From Caulobacter segnis (GTDB lineage Bacteria > Pseudomonadota > Alphaproteobacteria > Caulobacterales > Caulobacteraceae), in NCBI RefSeq assembly GCF_029543125.1, contig NZ_JARQWW010000003.1, positions 496,001 through 560,000 on the forward strand: a stretch of DNA of 64,000 nucleotides. The letters are read 5' to 3'. The position numbers and the translations under genes were made by a program. Shown here in pieces: positions 1-8,440 of the stretch (its first letter is position 1; each line of letters opens with the position of its first letter). The notes below the pieces were generated by a model. That model did not search any database, was not told where the DNA came from, and saw nothing but the letters and a program-made list of their open reading frames with translations.

Positions 1-1208
1 AGGCCCTCCGTGGCGGCCTGACCGAAAATCAGGGTTTCTCGCATATCGGAGACCGCGGCGCCCGAGCGCATGAGGTCAAAGTACCAGCCGCCGTCGGCCG
101 CCTCCCCAAAGAGCACCGCGCCGGCGAGGCGCCCCTCTTCTATAACGAGGCGCTTGTAGACGCCGCGCCCGGCGTCCCGAAAGACGATGTCCTCGCAGCC
201 TTCACCGCCGGCGAAGCGGCCCGCCGAGAAGACTTCGACGCCTGAGACCTTCAGGCGTGTCGACAGCACCGTGCCTTCATAGGCGCCAAGACCGCCGGTG
301 AGCCCGAGGGCGAGGCTCTTGCACATCTCCCAGATGGGCGCGACGAGCCCATAGATCTGGCCGCGGTGCTCAACGCATTCGCCGACGGCGAATATGTTCG
401 GATCGGACGTACGCATGGCGTCGTCGACGACCACGCCGCGACCGATCTCAAGACCGGCGGCCCGGGCGAGCGCCACGTTCGGACGGATGCCGACCGCGAG
501 AACGAGAAGCTCGCAAGGCAAGGTGCGGCCATCCTTCAATCGAAGGCCGGCCACTTGGCCATCGCGCCCGACAATTTCTTCGGATTGGGCGCCAAGGACG
601 GTCTCGACGCCGCGAGCGCCAAGCGCTTCGGCGAGAAGATGGCCGGCCGACGGATCAAGTTGGCGCTCCATGAGCACGTCCATCAGATGGACGACGGTGG
701 CCTCCATGCCCCTCCTGGCAAGACCGTAGGCCGCTTCGATCCCCAAGAGCCCGCCGCCGATCACCACGGCCCTGCCGCCTGCGTCCGCGGCCGCGACCAT
801 GGCGTCGACGTCATCGAGGTCACGGAAGGCCACCACGCCTTTCAAGCCGATCCCCGGCAGGGGCAATCTGACGGGATCGGATCCTGTGGCGAGGATCAGC
901 TTGTCGTAGGGCGCCGTGATGTCCCCTGCCCTGACCTGACGGGCCTGTGCGTCTATGGCGTCCACGGCTCGGCCGGCGTGCAGGGTGATGTTGTTGTCCT
1001 GGTACCAGGACAGGTCATTGATGATGATGTCCTCGAACCGCTTCTCGCCGGCCAGCACGGGCGACAGCATGATGCGGTCGTAGTTCACCCGGGGTTCGGC
1101 CCCGAAAATGGTGATCTCATAGCGGTCCGGGTCGCGCTTGAGAACTTCCTGAACCGCGCGGCATCCGGCCATGCCATTGCCGATGACGACGAGCTTTTGC
1201 TTGACCAT
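1..1208 (-). CDS. nirB: Nitrite reductase large subunit NirB, N-terminal part (runs off left edge)
   Basis: Only the first ~402 codons are in the window and no stop is reached. The protein opens with a FAD-binding glycine motif (GNGMAG near residue 10), then the NirB-type stretches FGAEPRVNYDRI and LSPVLAGE, and a second dinucleotide-binding motif (VVIGGGLLGIEAA near residue 150). This is the pyridine-nucleotide-disulphide oxidoreductase half of assimilatory NAD(P)H nitrite reductase (nitrite to ammonium, cytoplasmic). The [2Fe-2S] and siroheme domains would lie beyond the edge. The start is the ATG at 1206-1208, only 10 bases after the nitrate transporter stop, so the two form an operon. Confidence 0.9.
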   Translation of the reverse strand, partial: MVKQKLVVIGNGMAGCRAVQEVLKRDPDRYEITIFGAEPRVNYDRIMLSPVLAGEKRFEDIIINDLSWYQDNNITLHAGRAVDAIDAQARQVRAGDITAPYDKLILATGSDPVRLPLPGIGLKGVVAFRDLDDVDAMVAAADAGGRAVVIGGGLLGIEAAYGLARRGMEATVVHLMDVLMERQLDPSAGHLLAEALGARGVETVLGAQSEEIVGRDGQVAGLRLKDGRTLPCELLVLAVGIRPNVALARAAGLEIGRGVVVDDAMRTSDPNIFAVGECVEHRGQIYGLVAPIWEMCKSLALGLTGGLGAYEGTVLSTRLKVSGVEVFSAGRFAGGEGCEDIVFRDAGRGVYKRLVIEEGRLAGAVLFGEAADGGWYFDLMRSGAAVSDMRETLIFGQAATEG

Positions 1209-1218
1209 GGCGGTACTC

Positions 1219-2442
1219 CTAGAGGCGCAGCGGCGCGGCGGCCGGACCGGATATCCCCGCCCATGTGCGCCTCCACCGGCCCTTGACCCCCGTGAGGCCA
1301 AGGAGCGCGATGAGGCAAAGCAGGGAGAAGGCCAAGATGCCGGCCTGATAGGATCCGGTCGCCTGTTTGGCCCAGCCCAGGCTGGAGGCGAGGTAGAAGC
1401 CCCCCAGCCCTCCGGTCATGCCCACTAGTCCGGTGACGACGCCGATCTCCTTGCCAAAGCGCTGAGGCGCAAGCTGGAAGACTGCTCCATTGCCGGCGCC
1501 CAGGACGATCATGGCCGACATGAGAACCATCAGAGCCATGTGCTCGTCGGCGGCTTGGAAGCTGGCCGCGGCTAGCAGCAAGGCGGCGAGCAGGTAGACA
1601 GCCGTCAAGGTGCGCACGCCGCCGAACCGGTCAGCCAGGCCTCCCCCGACCGGGCGGGCGAAGGAGCCGGCAAACACGCACGCGGCGGTGAACAAGCCGG
1701 CGGTCACGGCCGGCAGACCATATTCGGCGTTGAAGTAGATCGTCAGCGAGGACGACAGCCCCACAAAACCGCCGAAAGTGACGCCGTAGAGCGCCATGAG
1801 CCACCAGGCGTCCTTGATCTTGAGGACCTCAAGATACTGGGCGAGCGCCTTTGGCTGAGGCCGCGCCGGCGGGTCCTTGGCGAAGACCGCAAAGACGATG
1901 AAGGCGACCATCAGGGGCGCGACGGCCAGCCCGATGACGTTGGTCCATCCGAAGGCCTGCGCGAGCCCCGGCGCAAAGAGCGCCGCCAGAGCGGTTCCGG
2001 AATTGCCGGCTCCTGCGATGCCCAGAGCGAGACCTTGATGCTCCGGGGGATACCAGCGCGAAGCCAGCGGCAGGGCCACGGCGAAGGAAGCGCCGGCCAC
2101 GCCAAGCACACAACCCAGGGCCAGGACTTGCGGATAACCGCCGACCCCAAAGAGCCAGGCGACGCCCAGACCGATCATGACGACGAGCTGACCGATGATG
2201 CCGGTGGTCTTGGGGCCCAGATGGTCGACCATCACGCCCGCGACCAGGCGCAGGAGCGCGCCGGCGAGAACAGGCAGAGCGACCATGAGGCCCTTCTGCG
2301 AAGGCGTAAGGCCAAAATCTTCGGCGATGGCGACGCCCAGCGGGCCGAGCAGGACCCAGACCATGAAGCTGAGGTCGAAATAGAGAAAGGCTGACAGGAG
2401 GGTCGGCGTATGACCGGCCTTCAGGAACGCGCGGTTCAGCAT
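1219..2442 (-). CDS. narK: Nitrate/nitrite MFS transporter, NarK/NasA (NNP) family
   Basis: 407-residue, roughly 12-helix major facilitator protein. It shows the glycine-rich nitrate signatures of the NNP family: GIAGAGNSGTALAAL in the middle and GLVGMTGGLGGFYL near the C-terminus. It imports nitrate (and perhaps exchanges nitrite) across the inner membrane for assimilation. An in-frame start exists further upstream at 2496, but MLNRAFLKAGH at 2442 fits the usual N-terminus. It follows the nasTS regulators after a 233-base leader and precedes nirB by 10 bases. Confidence 0.9.
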   Translation of the reverse strand: MLNRAFLKAGHTPTLLSAFLYFDLSFMVWVLLGPLGVAIAEDFGLTPSQKGLMVALPVLAGALLRLVAGVMVDHLGPKTTGIIGQLVVMIGLGVAWLFGVGGYPQVLALGCVLGVAGASFAVALPLASRWYPPEHQGLALGIAGAGNSGTALAALFAPGLAQAFGWTNVIGLAVAPLMVAFIVFAVFAKDPPARPQPKALAQYLEVLKIKDAWWLMALYGVTFGGFVGLSSSLTIYFNAEYGLPAVTAGLFTAACVFAGSFARPVGGGLADRFGGVRTLTAVYLLAALLLAAASFQAADEHMALMVLMSAMIVLGAGNGAVFQLAPQRFGKEIGVVTGLVGMTGGLGGFYLASSLGWAKQATGSYQAGILAFSLLCLIALLGLTGVKGRWRRTWAGISGPAAAPLRL

Positions 2443-2675
2443 AGCGGGAGGCCCCGTGCAGATATGGACGGAAGCGGCGGCGTCGCCGTGGCGCAAAGCA
2501 GCTCATCATCGAGCTGCCGGTCGCAATGAGCCGCGAACGCCGTTGTCCTGGGCCTTGACCCCATGACGGATCGCTCCGCGGCCGCCGTCACCTCTTCTTG
2601 CAGCGGCCAACCTCGACGACGGCTACATCGCGGAAAAATCAGGCGCCCCGACGCGGCTTCTGATCGGTTTTGTGG
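2443..2675 (-). promoter_or_regulatory. Leader of the narK-nirB operon, probable NasT (ANTAR) target
   Basis: 233-base untranslated stretch between nasS and the nitrate transporter, read on the minus strand. It contains a perfect 7-bp stem enclosing a six-base loop (2498-2517) and, upstream, a 5-bp inverted repeat GACGG/CCGTC. Known NasT/NasR systems control operons by binding paired hairpins with six-base loops in such leaders and preventing termination. Seen: hairpin, length and neighbours. Inferred: antitermination. I could not identify the second canonical hairpin or a clear terminator. Confidence 0.55.
2498..2517 (-). promoter_or_regulatory. Perfect 7-bp hairpin with hexaloop in the nitrate leader
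   Basis: On the minus strand the arms are GCAGCTC and GAGCTGC with loop GATGAT. The hexaloop size and G at loop position 4 match the ANTAR-target consensus, but position 1 is G where A is usual. Confidence 0.45.
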
Positions 2676-3605
2676 CTAAGTGAGAGGCGCGAAGACCTGA
2701 CTGGCGGCCTCAACCGTCTGCTCAGGGCCGGCGGCCGCGCCCCAGCGGAGCATCTGCTCGGTCTGCCGCGCCACGGCCTGGGGCGGAGCTTGGGCGACGG
2801 CGAACCGGATCTCGTCCAATGCAGCGCTGGCGGTGGTCGCGACGGGGCCTAACGCCTCGGGCGTGCTGAGGAGGCATACGAGCTCTGCACGGTTTGCCGG
2901 GTGCCGGGCCCAGGCTGCAGCATCTTCCAGCGCTGCGACGACCGCGGCCAAGCGGTCTGACTGCCGCTGCAGAGGCGAGTCGGCGAACGCAAAGACCTTG
3001 TCGAGGGCGCCGGGCTGGAGCTGGGAGGCCCTCGCCGCGACCTTAGCGACGCCAGAGGCCTGGGCGGCCAGATTCCATGGCTCACCTGCACAAAAGCCGT
3101 CTATCGCCCCGCATTCGAGGAGCTCGCCCATACGGGCTGGCGGGGCGACGGTGATGCGTACATCGTTCACGGGATCGACGCCGGCCGCCGCGAGCCAGTC
3201 GCGAAGCAGGTAGTTGTGCAGCGCGTGCGGATAGACGACCGCGAAGGTCAGCGGGCCTAGCCCCGCCTCCCGGCGGCCGGCGACGTGCTGCGGCAGCGTC
3301 AGCCCGTCGACCTCCAGCCGACGTGACAGCGTGATAGCCGCGCCGCCTTCGTTCAGCGTAACGGGCGCGATGAGCCGGTTCGGCTCGCTGGCATCTCCAA
3401 GACGCGCCGCCAGCGCCAGAGGGGCCAATAGATGCGCTCCGTCCAGCGCGCCGACCGCCAGCTTGTCGCGCACGGTGGCCCAGGAAGCCTCCCGGCGCAG
3501 ATCAACCTTCAGATCACGCGCCGAAAAGAAGCCCTTGTCTTTGGCCACGATGAGGGGGGCGGCGTCGAAGAGCGGCAAGAAGCCAAAGAGCAGGTGATCA
3601 GCCAT
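2676..3605 (-). CDS. nasS: Nitrate sensor NasS (NrtA/CmpA-like, cytoplasmic)
   Basis: 309-residue protein of the NrtA/SsuA periplasmic-binding fold, but it starts directly with the mature fold (MADHLLFGFLPLFDAAPLIVAKDKGFF) and has no signal peptide or lipobox. It lies next to an ANTAR regulator, overlapping its stop by 8 bases. This is the NasS arrangement: NasS holds NasT in the absence of nitrate or nitrite and releases it on ligand binding. No ABC permease or ATPase is adjacent, which argues against a transport role. Confidence 0.85.
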   Translation of the reverse strand: MADHLLFGFLPLFDAAPLIVAKDKGFFSARDLKVDLRREASWATVRDKLAVGALDGAHLLAPLALAARLGDASEPNRLIAPVTLNEGGAAITLSRRLEVDGLTLPQHVAGRREAGLGPLTFAVVYPHALHNYLLRDWLAAAGVDPVNDVRITVAPPARMGELLECGAIDGFCAGEPWNLAAQASGVAKVAARASQLQPGALDKVFAFADSPLQRQSDRLAAVVAALEDAAAWARHPANRAELVCLLSTPEALGPVATTASAALDEIRFAVAQAPPQAVARQTEQMLRWGAAAGPEQTVEAASQVFAPLT

Positions 3606-4179
3606 CGGCTTCCCCCTTCAGGATGTCGGCGAAGGCGAGAAGGTCGGCGGCGACGGCGCCCAACGGGCGCCCTTTGTCCATGGAAAGCTTGCGCAGCAGC
3701 CTGTACGCAGCCTCCTCATCCAGACCGCGCTCACGCATCAACAACGCCTTGGCGCGTTCAACGGACTTGCGTGAAGCCAAGTCGGCCTTGGCCTTCTCCA
3801 GATCGAGTCGCAACTGATTCATGAGCGCAAAGCGGCTCATGGCCACCTCGAGCACCGGGCGGACCCGTGCCGGAGCCAGGCCACCGACGACATAGGCGGC
3901 CACGCCGGCCCGGACCGCTTCCTCGGCAAGACCGGGCTCGGATCGATCGACGAACATCACCACGGGGCGCGGGTTGGCGTGGCTGGATTCGCGCAGGCTC
4001 TCCAGGGTGTCCCGATCCGGGCTGTCGGCGGCGACGACTACGACATCAGGTCCAAAGGCGACGGCCTCCTGCTCGTCGAGAACCGTGAGATGCCGTACTT
4101 GCAGCGGCTGCACGCCGCCAAGCCCTTCGATCACGAGCGCGGCGCGGGCTGGATCGGGATCGACGATAAGCACGCGCAT
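3598..4179 (-). CDS. nasT: ANTAR-domain antiterminator NasT with degenerate receiver
   Basis: 193 residues: an N-terminal receiver-like domain (1-120), a coiled linker and a C-terminal ANTAR RNA-binding domain (about 130-190, with KSVERAKALLMRERGLDEEAAY). The acidic pair D7/D9 is present, but the position of the phosphoacceptor aspartate appears to be Ala50 (VVVVAADSPDRD where VIIIDLESPDRD-type sequence is usual). That fits control by NasS binding instead of phosphorylation. It should bind the leader hairpins before the nitrate transporter and allow read-through. It overlaps nasS by 8 bases. Confidence 0.88.
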   Translation of the reverse strand: MRVLIVDPDPARAALVIEGLGGVQPLQVRHLTVLDEQEAVAFGPDVVVVAADSPDRDTLESLRESSHANPRPVVMFVDRSEPGLAEEAVRAGVAAYVVGGLAPARVRPVLEVAMSRFALMNQLRLDLEKAKADLASRKSVERAKALLMRERGLDEEAAYRLLRKLSMDKGRPLGAVAADLLAFADILKGEADG

Positions 4180-4264
4180 GGGGATTTCATAGGACGGTGC
4201 GCCGCCGTACGCAGGCCCTCATCGCAATCCGGACAGTCACACCGTTCAAGTGCTCAGAAATTGA

Positions 4265-4828
4265 TCATCGCGGTCGGCGCTCCCAAGCCGCGTCCGGCGC
4301 GGCGGGCGCTTGAAGAAGACGTTCACGCTCGACGGGTGTGTTGGCCCCTCTGAGCCGCTCCCGGGCTTCAGGCGCAGGCGCCAGCCTCCTCAAGCCAGCG
4401 CGCTCCGCCAGACGCGCCAAGGGCCATCCGCATTGCGCATCCTCCGCCAGGGCGTCGAGTGCGATCACCATCGGCAGATGCAGGCCCTCGAAGGCCGCTC
4501 CCGGGTCGCCAGCGCTAAGCAACGGCACGAGATCTTTGACCTCAATGGTCGGTGCATCCACCGCCAGGATAAGCGCGCGGTGAATGCCAAGAGCCCGCAG
4601 GGCCGCGGCTCCGGCGAGCACGCCCCCGACTGGTCCAAGTTGCGGGTCTTCCACCTCCCCACCCGGCCCTACGACGAGGATCGGGTCGGCGCCCACAGCC
4701 GCTGTAGTCGATCGGCAGCGCTGCAGTGCCGACCGCCCCCACCAGTCCAGCCCACCTTTGTCTGCGCCCATGCGGGTAGAAGCGCCTCCGTTGAGGATCA
4801 GGGCTCCGAGCTCATCTATGGCATGCAT
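4265..4828 (-). CDS. mobA: Molybdenum cofactor guanylyltransferase MobA
   Basis: 187 residues with the MobA nucleotide-binding signature at residues 9-26 (LNGGASTRMGADKGGL; usual form LAGGxSxRMGxDK, so the first A is N) and LAVDAP as the metal-binding DxP-type segment. MobA attaches GMP to molybdopterin to make the cofactor of nitrate reductases, which matches its place ahead of nasT. The ATG at 4828 was chosen over an in-frame start 41 codons upstream because AAGGAG lies 5-6 bases before it. Confidence 0.85.
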   Translation of the reverse strand: MHAIDELGALILNGGASTRMGADKGGLDWWGRSALQRCRSTTAAVGADPILVVGPGGEVEDPQLGPVGGVLAGAAALRALGIHRALILAVDAPTIEVKDLVPLLSAGDPGAAFEGLHLPMVIALDALAEDAQCGWPLARLAERAGLRRLAPAPEARERLRGANTPVERERLLQAPAAPDAAWERRPR

Positions 4829-4955
4829 GCGATCTCCTTGAGGCAGCATCGCCTGATATTTCGGCGCCGCTTGCGAGCAAGCGCAAGAATGGCGCTTGCG
4901 CCCTTGTCCAATGTGCCGGCCGACCTCTGCTGCTGGGACGCAAAGGAGCATCGTC

Positions 4956-5255
4956 GTGTCACCGTTGTCCGACCATCAAACGCAGCTGGTTGCGCTTGCC
5001 TCACGGCAGGCCGCTCTTGAAGACATGCTGGTGGCTTACACGCGAGTGATTGCCAGAGTTCGTGGCGCGGAGGACAGGGGTCCTGCGATCGCTGCAGGGT
5101 TGGCCGAGCTACATGGGTGGCTTGCGGAGGCCGGTCGCGAGACCTCAATTGAGCTAGCGCTTTTAAGGGAAACACCCCCGCCAGCTGCAATCGAGCAAGC
5201 CCGTCCCGCATTCAACCGCCAGCGGTGGGGCTGGCTGAAGGGGCTTTGGGGCTAA
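4956..5255 (+). CDS. Small protein of unknown function
   Basis: 99 residues, predicted largely helical and soluble. I do not recognise the family. The start is GTG at 4956 because AAAGGAG lies 7 bases upstream; the first in-frame ATG (4896) has no ribosome site. It is divergent from mobA and marks the left limit of the accessory stretch. The tryptophan-rich C-terminus (RWGWLKGLWG) is distinctive. Confidence 0.6.
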   Translation: MSPLSDHQTQLVALASRQAALEDMLVAYTRVIARVRGAEDRGPAIAAGLAELHGWLAEAGRETSIELALLRETPPPAAIEQARPAFNRQRWGWLKGLWG

Positions 5256-5535
5256 CACAGCGAGGTTGGCTGTCCCCGTTCCAGACCAGCAGCTAATGCT
5301 TCCTGGTCCGGCGGCTATGCGCCAACTGCGGAAGTTGGCTTAGCTGCACGAACTGGACATTCTCGCGGTCCGAACGGATCCGTCCAGAACACCGCGCCGC
5401 GGCTTACCTTGGTTCCCGCGCGCCGAAAGCCGTTCAGCGACTTCGGCCGCCGTGCAATCATGCATTTCACGCGCTCTCCCAGCTGTGAAATGGCTCGTTA
5501 ACCAAATCCGGCCACGCATGGCTCAAGGAGCCACC

Positions 5536-6048
5536 ATGACCCATTTGTTCACCATCGGCTATGAGGGGGCTACCCCAGAGGCCTTTGACGCGACCTTGCA
5601 AAGTTCGGGGGTCGAACGCTTAGTCGACCTTCGCGCCGTTGCTGTCAGCCGGCGAAAGGGATTCTCCAAGACCGGCCTTGCGGCACGGATCGAAGGTCAC
5701 GGTATCGACTACACGCATCTACGCGCGCTAGGAGACCCCAAGCCGGGCCGCGACGCCGCCCGGGCGGGACAGTTTTCGTTGTTCCGCACGATCTACGCGC
5801 AGCACCTTCAATCTGCGGAAGCCCAAGCGGCTTTGGAGGAGCTCCAAAGTTTGGCCGAACGTCAGCGCCTCGCGCTCCTGTGTTTTGAAGCAGATGCGGC
5901 GCACTGCCACAGAACAATGGTCGCCCTAAGCGTTGCCAAGGCGAGCGAACTGGCCATTGTTCACCTCAAGGTAGAGCTTGAGCCGAAGAGCAATGGCGCC
6001 GCAGCGCGAACGTACGATCATCCTTATCAAGGCTTGGCCGCAGCCTAG
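5536..6048 (+). CDS. DUF488 family protein
   Basis: 170 residues with the DUF488 pattern: FTIGYEG at the start, LVDLRAVAVSRRKGFSK (residues 29-45), an aromatic/histidine stretch YTHLRALGDPK, and LLCFEADAAHCHRT near residue 120 with the conserved Cys and two His. Family members are uncharacterised or poorly characterised and are often found next to mobile or defence genes. AAGGAG lies 5 bases before the ATG at 5536. The last 56 bases overlap the next gene, so the two are probably translated together. Confidence 0.85.
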   Translation: MTHLFTIGYEGATPEAFDATLQSSGVERLVDLRAVAVSRRKGFSKTGLAARIEGHGIDYTHLRALGDPKPGRDAARAGQFSLFRTIYAQHLQSAEAQAALEELQSLAERQRLALLCFEADAAHCHRTMVALSVAKASELAIVHLKVELEPKSNGAAARTYDHPYQGLAAA

Positions 6049-6748
6049 TCAGAAGTACGGAGAAACGGTCTGCTGCGCCGGGGTCACACCCGATGGCGAG
6101 TGGCGCAGGCTTTTTCCTATCCGATTTCGACACCTGACTGGCGAGGCGCAGTTCTCCCGCTGGGACATCGTGTCCTACCGCCCCGATAGACCGCGCGACG
6201 ACCGCCGGGTTGAAAGCCGCCGAGTTCACGAAGACTCCCTGCAGAAGGAGAAGCCAATCCCCGTGCGCGAACGGGCGGGCTTCTTCGACAAGCTTTTTCG
6301 CAGCTCGACTTCGCAGGCGGCGGAGCGCGGTGAAAGCCTCACCTTGATCCGCCCCCGGAACGTTAAGTTCATTGCTCGCCGACGGTCGGCTTCAGACATG
6401 GCCGAGGAAGAGGCGCGCCGAGTGAAAACTGCTGCGCAAGGAAATCTCTTCGACAAGGAACTCCTCCAGATCGCGCCCTGCCCCTATGAGCTCAAGCTTC
6501 GCTATGAAGATGCGGACGGCAGGCACGAGATGGCATGCGGGGACTGGGAGACCGCCGCGGCCTTCTTCTCGCTAAGCCGGCAGTACGGCGACGAGAGGGC
6601 TCTTGAGCACCTGCGGAAGACGTACGAGGAGGCTTACGTGACCGCAGGGATCGCATTGGCTTTGGGAACAGCCAAGAAGCGTCCTGAACAGTGGATGCTT
6701 CTGGGAATTCTACGCCTCGACGAGGCGGCGCAACCGTCTCTGCTTTGA
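5993..6748 (+). CDS. Conserved protein of unknown function paired with DUF488
   Basis: 251 residues; not a family I can name. The N-terminus (ERTIILIKAWPQPSQKYGETVCCAGV) followed by GEWRRLFPIRFRHL and FSRWDIVSY suggests a compact beta-rich domain over residues 1-100. The middle is basic (RPRNVKFIARRRS, about residues 117-130). A C-terminal helical segment holds two tryptophans in DWETAAAFF and PEQWMLLG. It starts inside the DUF488 gene (56-base overlap), so the pair likely works together. The in-frame TTG at 5978 is a less likely start. Confidence 0.75.
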   Translation: MAPQRERTIILIKAWPQPSQKYGETVCCAGVTPDGEWRRLFPIRFRHLTGEAQFSRWDIVSYRPDRPRDDRRVESRRVHEDSLQKEKPIPVRERAGFFDKLFRSSTSQAAERGESLTLIRPRNVKFIARRRSASDMAEEEARRVKTAAQGNLFDKELLQIAPCPYELKLRYEDADGRHEMACGDWETAAAFFSLSRQYGDERALEHLRKTYEEAYVTAGIALALGTAKKRPEQWMLLGILRLDEAAQPSLL

Positions 6749-6835
6749 ACAAGCATGCCGACCGCGGAAGCGTCAGAACCTGCGAGGCCGACGGGGCCGC
6801 TCAAAGCGGGTCTACATGGGCCGGAATAGCTCTCA

Positions 6836-8440
6836 ATGCGTGAAATCACAGCAACTTCGTTGGCCGATGAGCTCCCGAGCATGACCATGATGCTCAGTTC
6901 AAAGCTGTTTGAAGACTTACGTGGAGGCTATGATTCCACGAAGCACGCCAATTTGGCGGAGCACGTTCGCCTAAGGGAGCTGGCCCACCCGTTTGCCGTC
7001 GCGTGGGATGAACTCACCAGAGGTGCGGAGCTATCCAAGCGCGCAGGCGTCTTTCAGCTCTCCGAGCAAGCTTACTTCCTACTCGACACGCTGCAAGCAT
7101 TGTCGACAGCTTCAAATGATCCCGAGTTTCCCGATGTGGTAGAGCGCTTGCGCGACGACGAGCAGTTTTATTCGACCGCCTTTGAAGCGCAGACGCACTC
7201 CGCATATCGCGAACGCGATGTCCCGATCGCGTTCCTTCCGGAGTCAGTCCAACACGGAGTGCGTACACCGGACTTGGTTTCGCGGAGTTCGGGCCGGCCT
7301 GACGTCCACCTAGAATGCAAAGCCCTCCTGGACGATGTCCGGCGTGAAGATCGCGTTTGGACGGAGTTGCTACGGCGAACCGCCGAGAAGCTGGAAAGGC
7401 AGCCTGCAAGCTTTTCGATCAGGTTTCGAGCTCATCGCCGGCTTGAGGCCGATGATGTCTCTCCACTTTGCAAGCTAGTGGTGGAGCTTCTTGGCAACTT
7501 TCCACTTCTGCACTCCGGCGAAGACGCTGGCTGCGAAGTCCGTATTGAGCGTATCGGTGCGGAAGGGGGTCAATTTCCGCCCGGGACGCAATTCAACGCG
7601 CCTGCGGGGAAGCCCAGCTGGATCGATACACAAGTCGATGAGGAAACGGGGTGGATAAAGAAGGTCTCAATCCTATACGCCGAACGCTACGCGCCGGATG
7701 CGGATCAGACTAAGCGCTTGTTGAAGCGCTTCAGGGAAGCATCCGAGCAGCTGCCGAGGGGCCAGGCTGGCGTTGTTCATCTGCTCGTTCCGTATCGTGA
7801 TCCCTCGCACTTTTTGTCAGTGGTCGATCGTAGCCTAGCTGAACTTGAGAACACCCTCTCTCGGCGGCCTCACGTTGCCGCCATCGTCATAAGTGGAAGG
7901 TTCGTTGAGACCAACGTTCCAGATGGCGGCTATCCGGTAAGGCACTTCCAAGTCGTGATCCCGAACTTCGCGGCGTCTCACGCACTTCCGACTGACTTCA
8001 AGATAATTGGCGCCGTCGACGGTGCCATCTCTCTCGCCAGGGCTCAGGAAGTCGATCTGTCGGCATTGCCAGACGGCAAGTTCAGCGTTCTTCCTACCGG
8101 AACAATCTTCTTGCACTTCGGCATAGATGCAGGTCTTCAATCCCAATCAGGAAAGTACCTTTTTCAGCACTGCTCTGACGACGGTCGAAGCCAGCTCTTC
8201 ATTTGGCAGAGCTACCACAACAATGTGCGCTTTGAGGTGGTTCACCCGGACCTGGGACGAATGACCATGACGACGGATCTGAACCATCTCGCCCCCGGAC
8301 AACTCCATGGACTGGCCTTTAATTGGGGGCCGCATGGCGTGCGATGTTCCGTGAACGGAGGCGAAGCCTTGCCGATACAGTCGCATGGCGGCTCCAGAAA
8401 CGCTGTGTGTTCCCACGTCTCAAGCTCACTCACGCGCTGA
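6836..8440 (+). CDS. Predicted PD-(D/E)XK nuclease with C-terminal concanavalin-like domain
   Basis: 534 residues. Residues 110-185 look like a PD-(D/E)XK core: an alpha-helical Glu117 (FEAQT), Asp146 in TPDL, then Glu160 and Lys162 in DVHLECKAL, followed by a helix rich in charged residues. Residues about 420-515 resemble a LamG/concanavalin-type beta sandwich, with a GQLHGLAFNWGPHGVRCSVNG segment like the 'H-hAxxWdgxgvrlYVNG' strand pair of that fold. No helicase or methylase is attached. The start at 6836 has only a weak ribosome site. It lies 87 bases after the DUF488-associated gene on the same strand, so the three may form one operon. The nuclease call rests on motif spacing; no family name is assigned. 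Confidence 0.6.
   Translation: MREITATSLADELPSMTMMLSSKLFEDLRGGYDSTKHANLAEHVRLRELAHPFAVAWDELTRGAELSKRAGVFQLSEQAYFLLDTLQALSTASNDPEFPDVVERLRDDEQFYSTAFEAQTHSAYRERDVPIAFLPESVQHGVRTPDLVSRSSGRPDVHLECKALLDDVRREDRVWTELLRRTAEKLERQPASFSIRFRAHRRLEADDVSPLCKLVVELLGNFPLLHSGEDAGCEVRIERIGAEGGQFPPGTQFNAPAGKPSWIDTQVDEETGWIKKVSILYAERYAPDADQTKRLLKRFREASEQLPRGQAGVVHLLVPYRDPSHFLSVVDRSLAELENTLSRRPHVAAIVISGRFVETNVPDGGYPVRHFQVVIPNFAASHALPTDFKIIGAVDGAISLARAQEVDLSALPDGKFSVLPTGTIFLHFGIDAGLQSQSGKYLFQHCSDDGRSQLFIWQSYHNNVRFEVVHPDLGRMTMTTDLNHLAPGQLHGLAFNWGPHGVRCSVNGGEALPIQSHGGSRNAVCSHVSSSLTR

Noticed and set aside
4180..4264. Sigma-54 promoter before nasT
   Set aside because: No GG-N10-GC arrangement at the right spacing was found.
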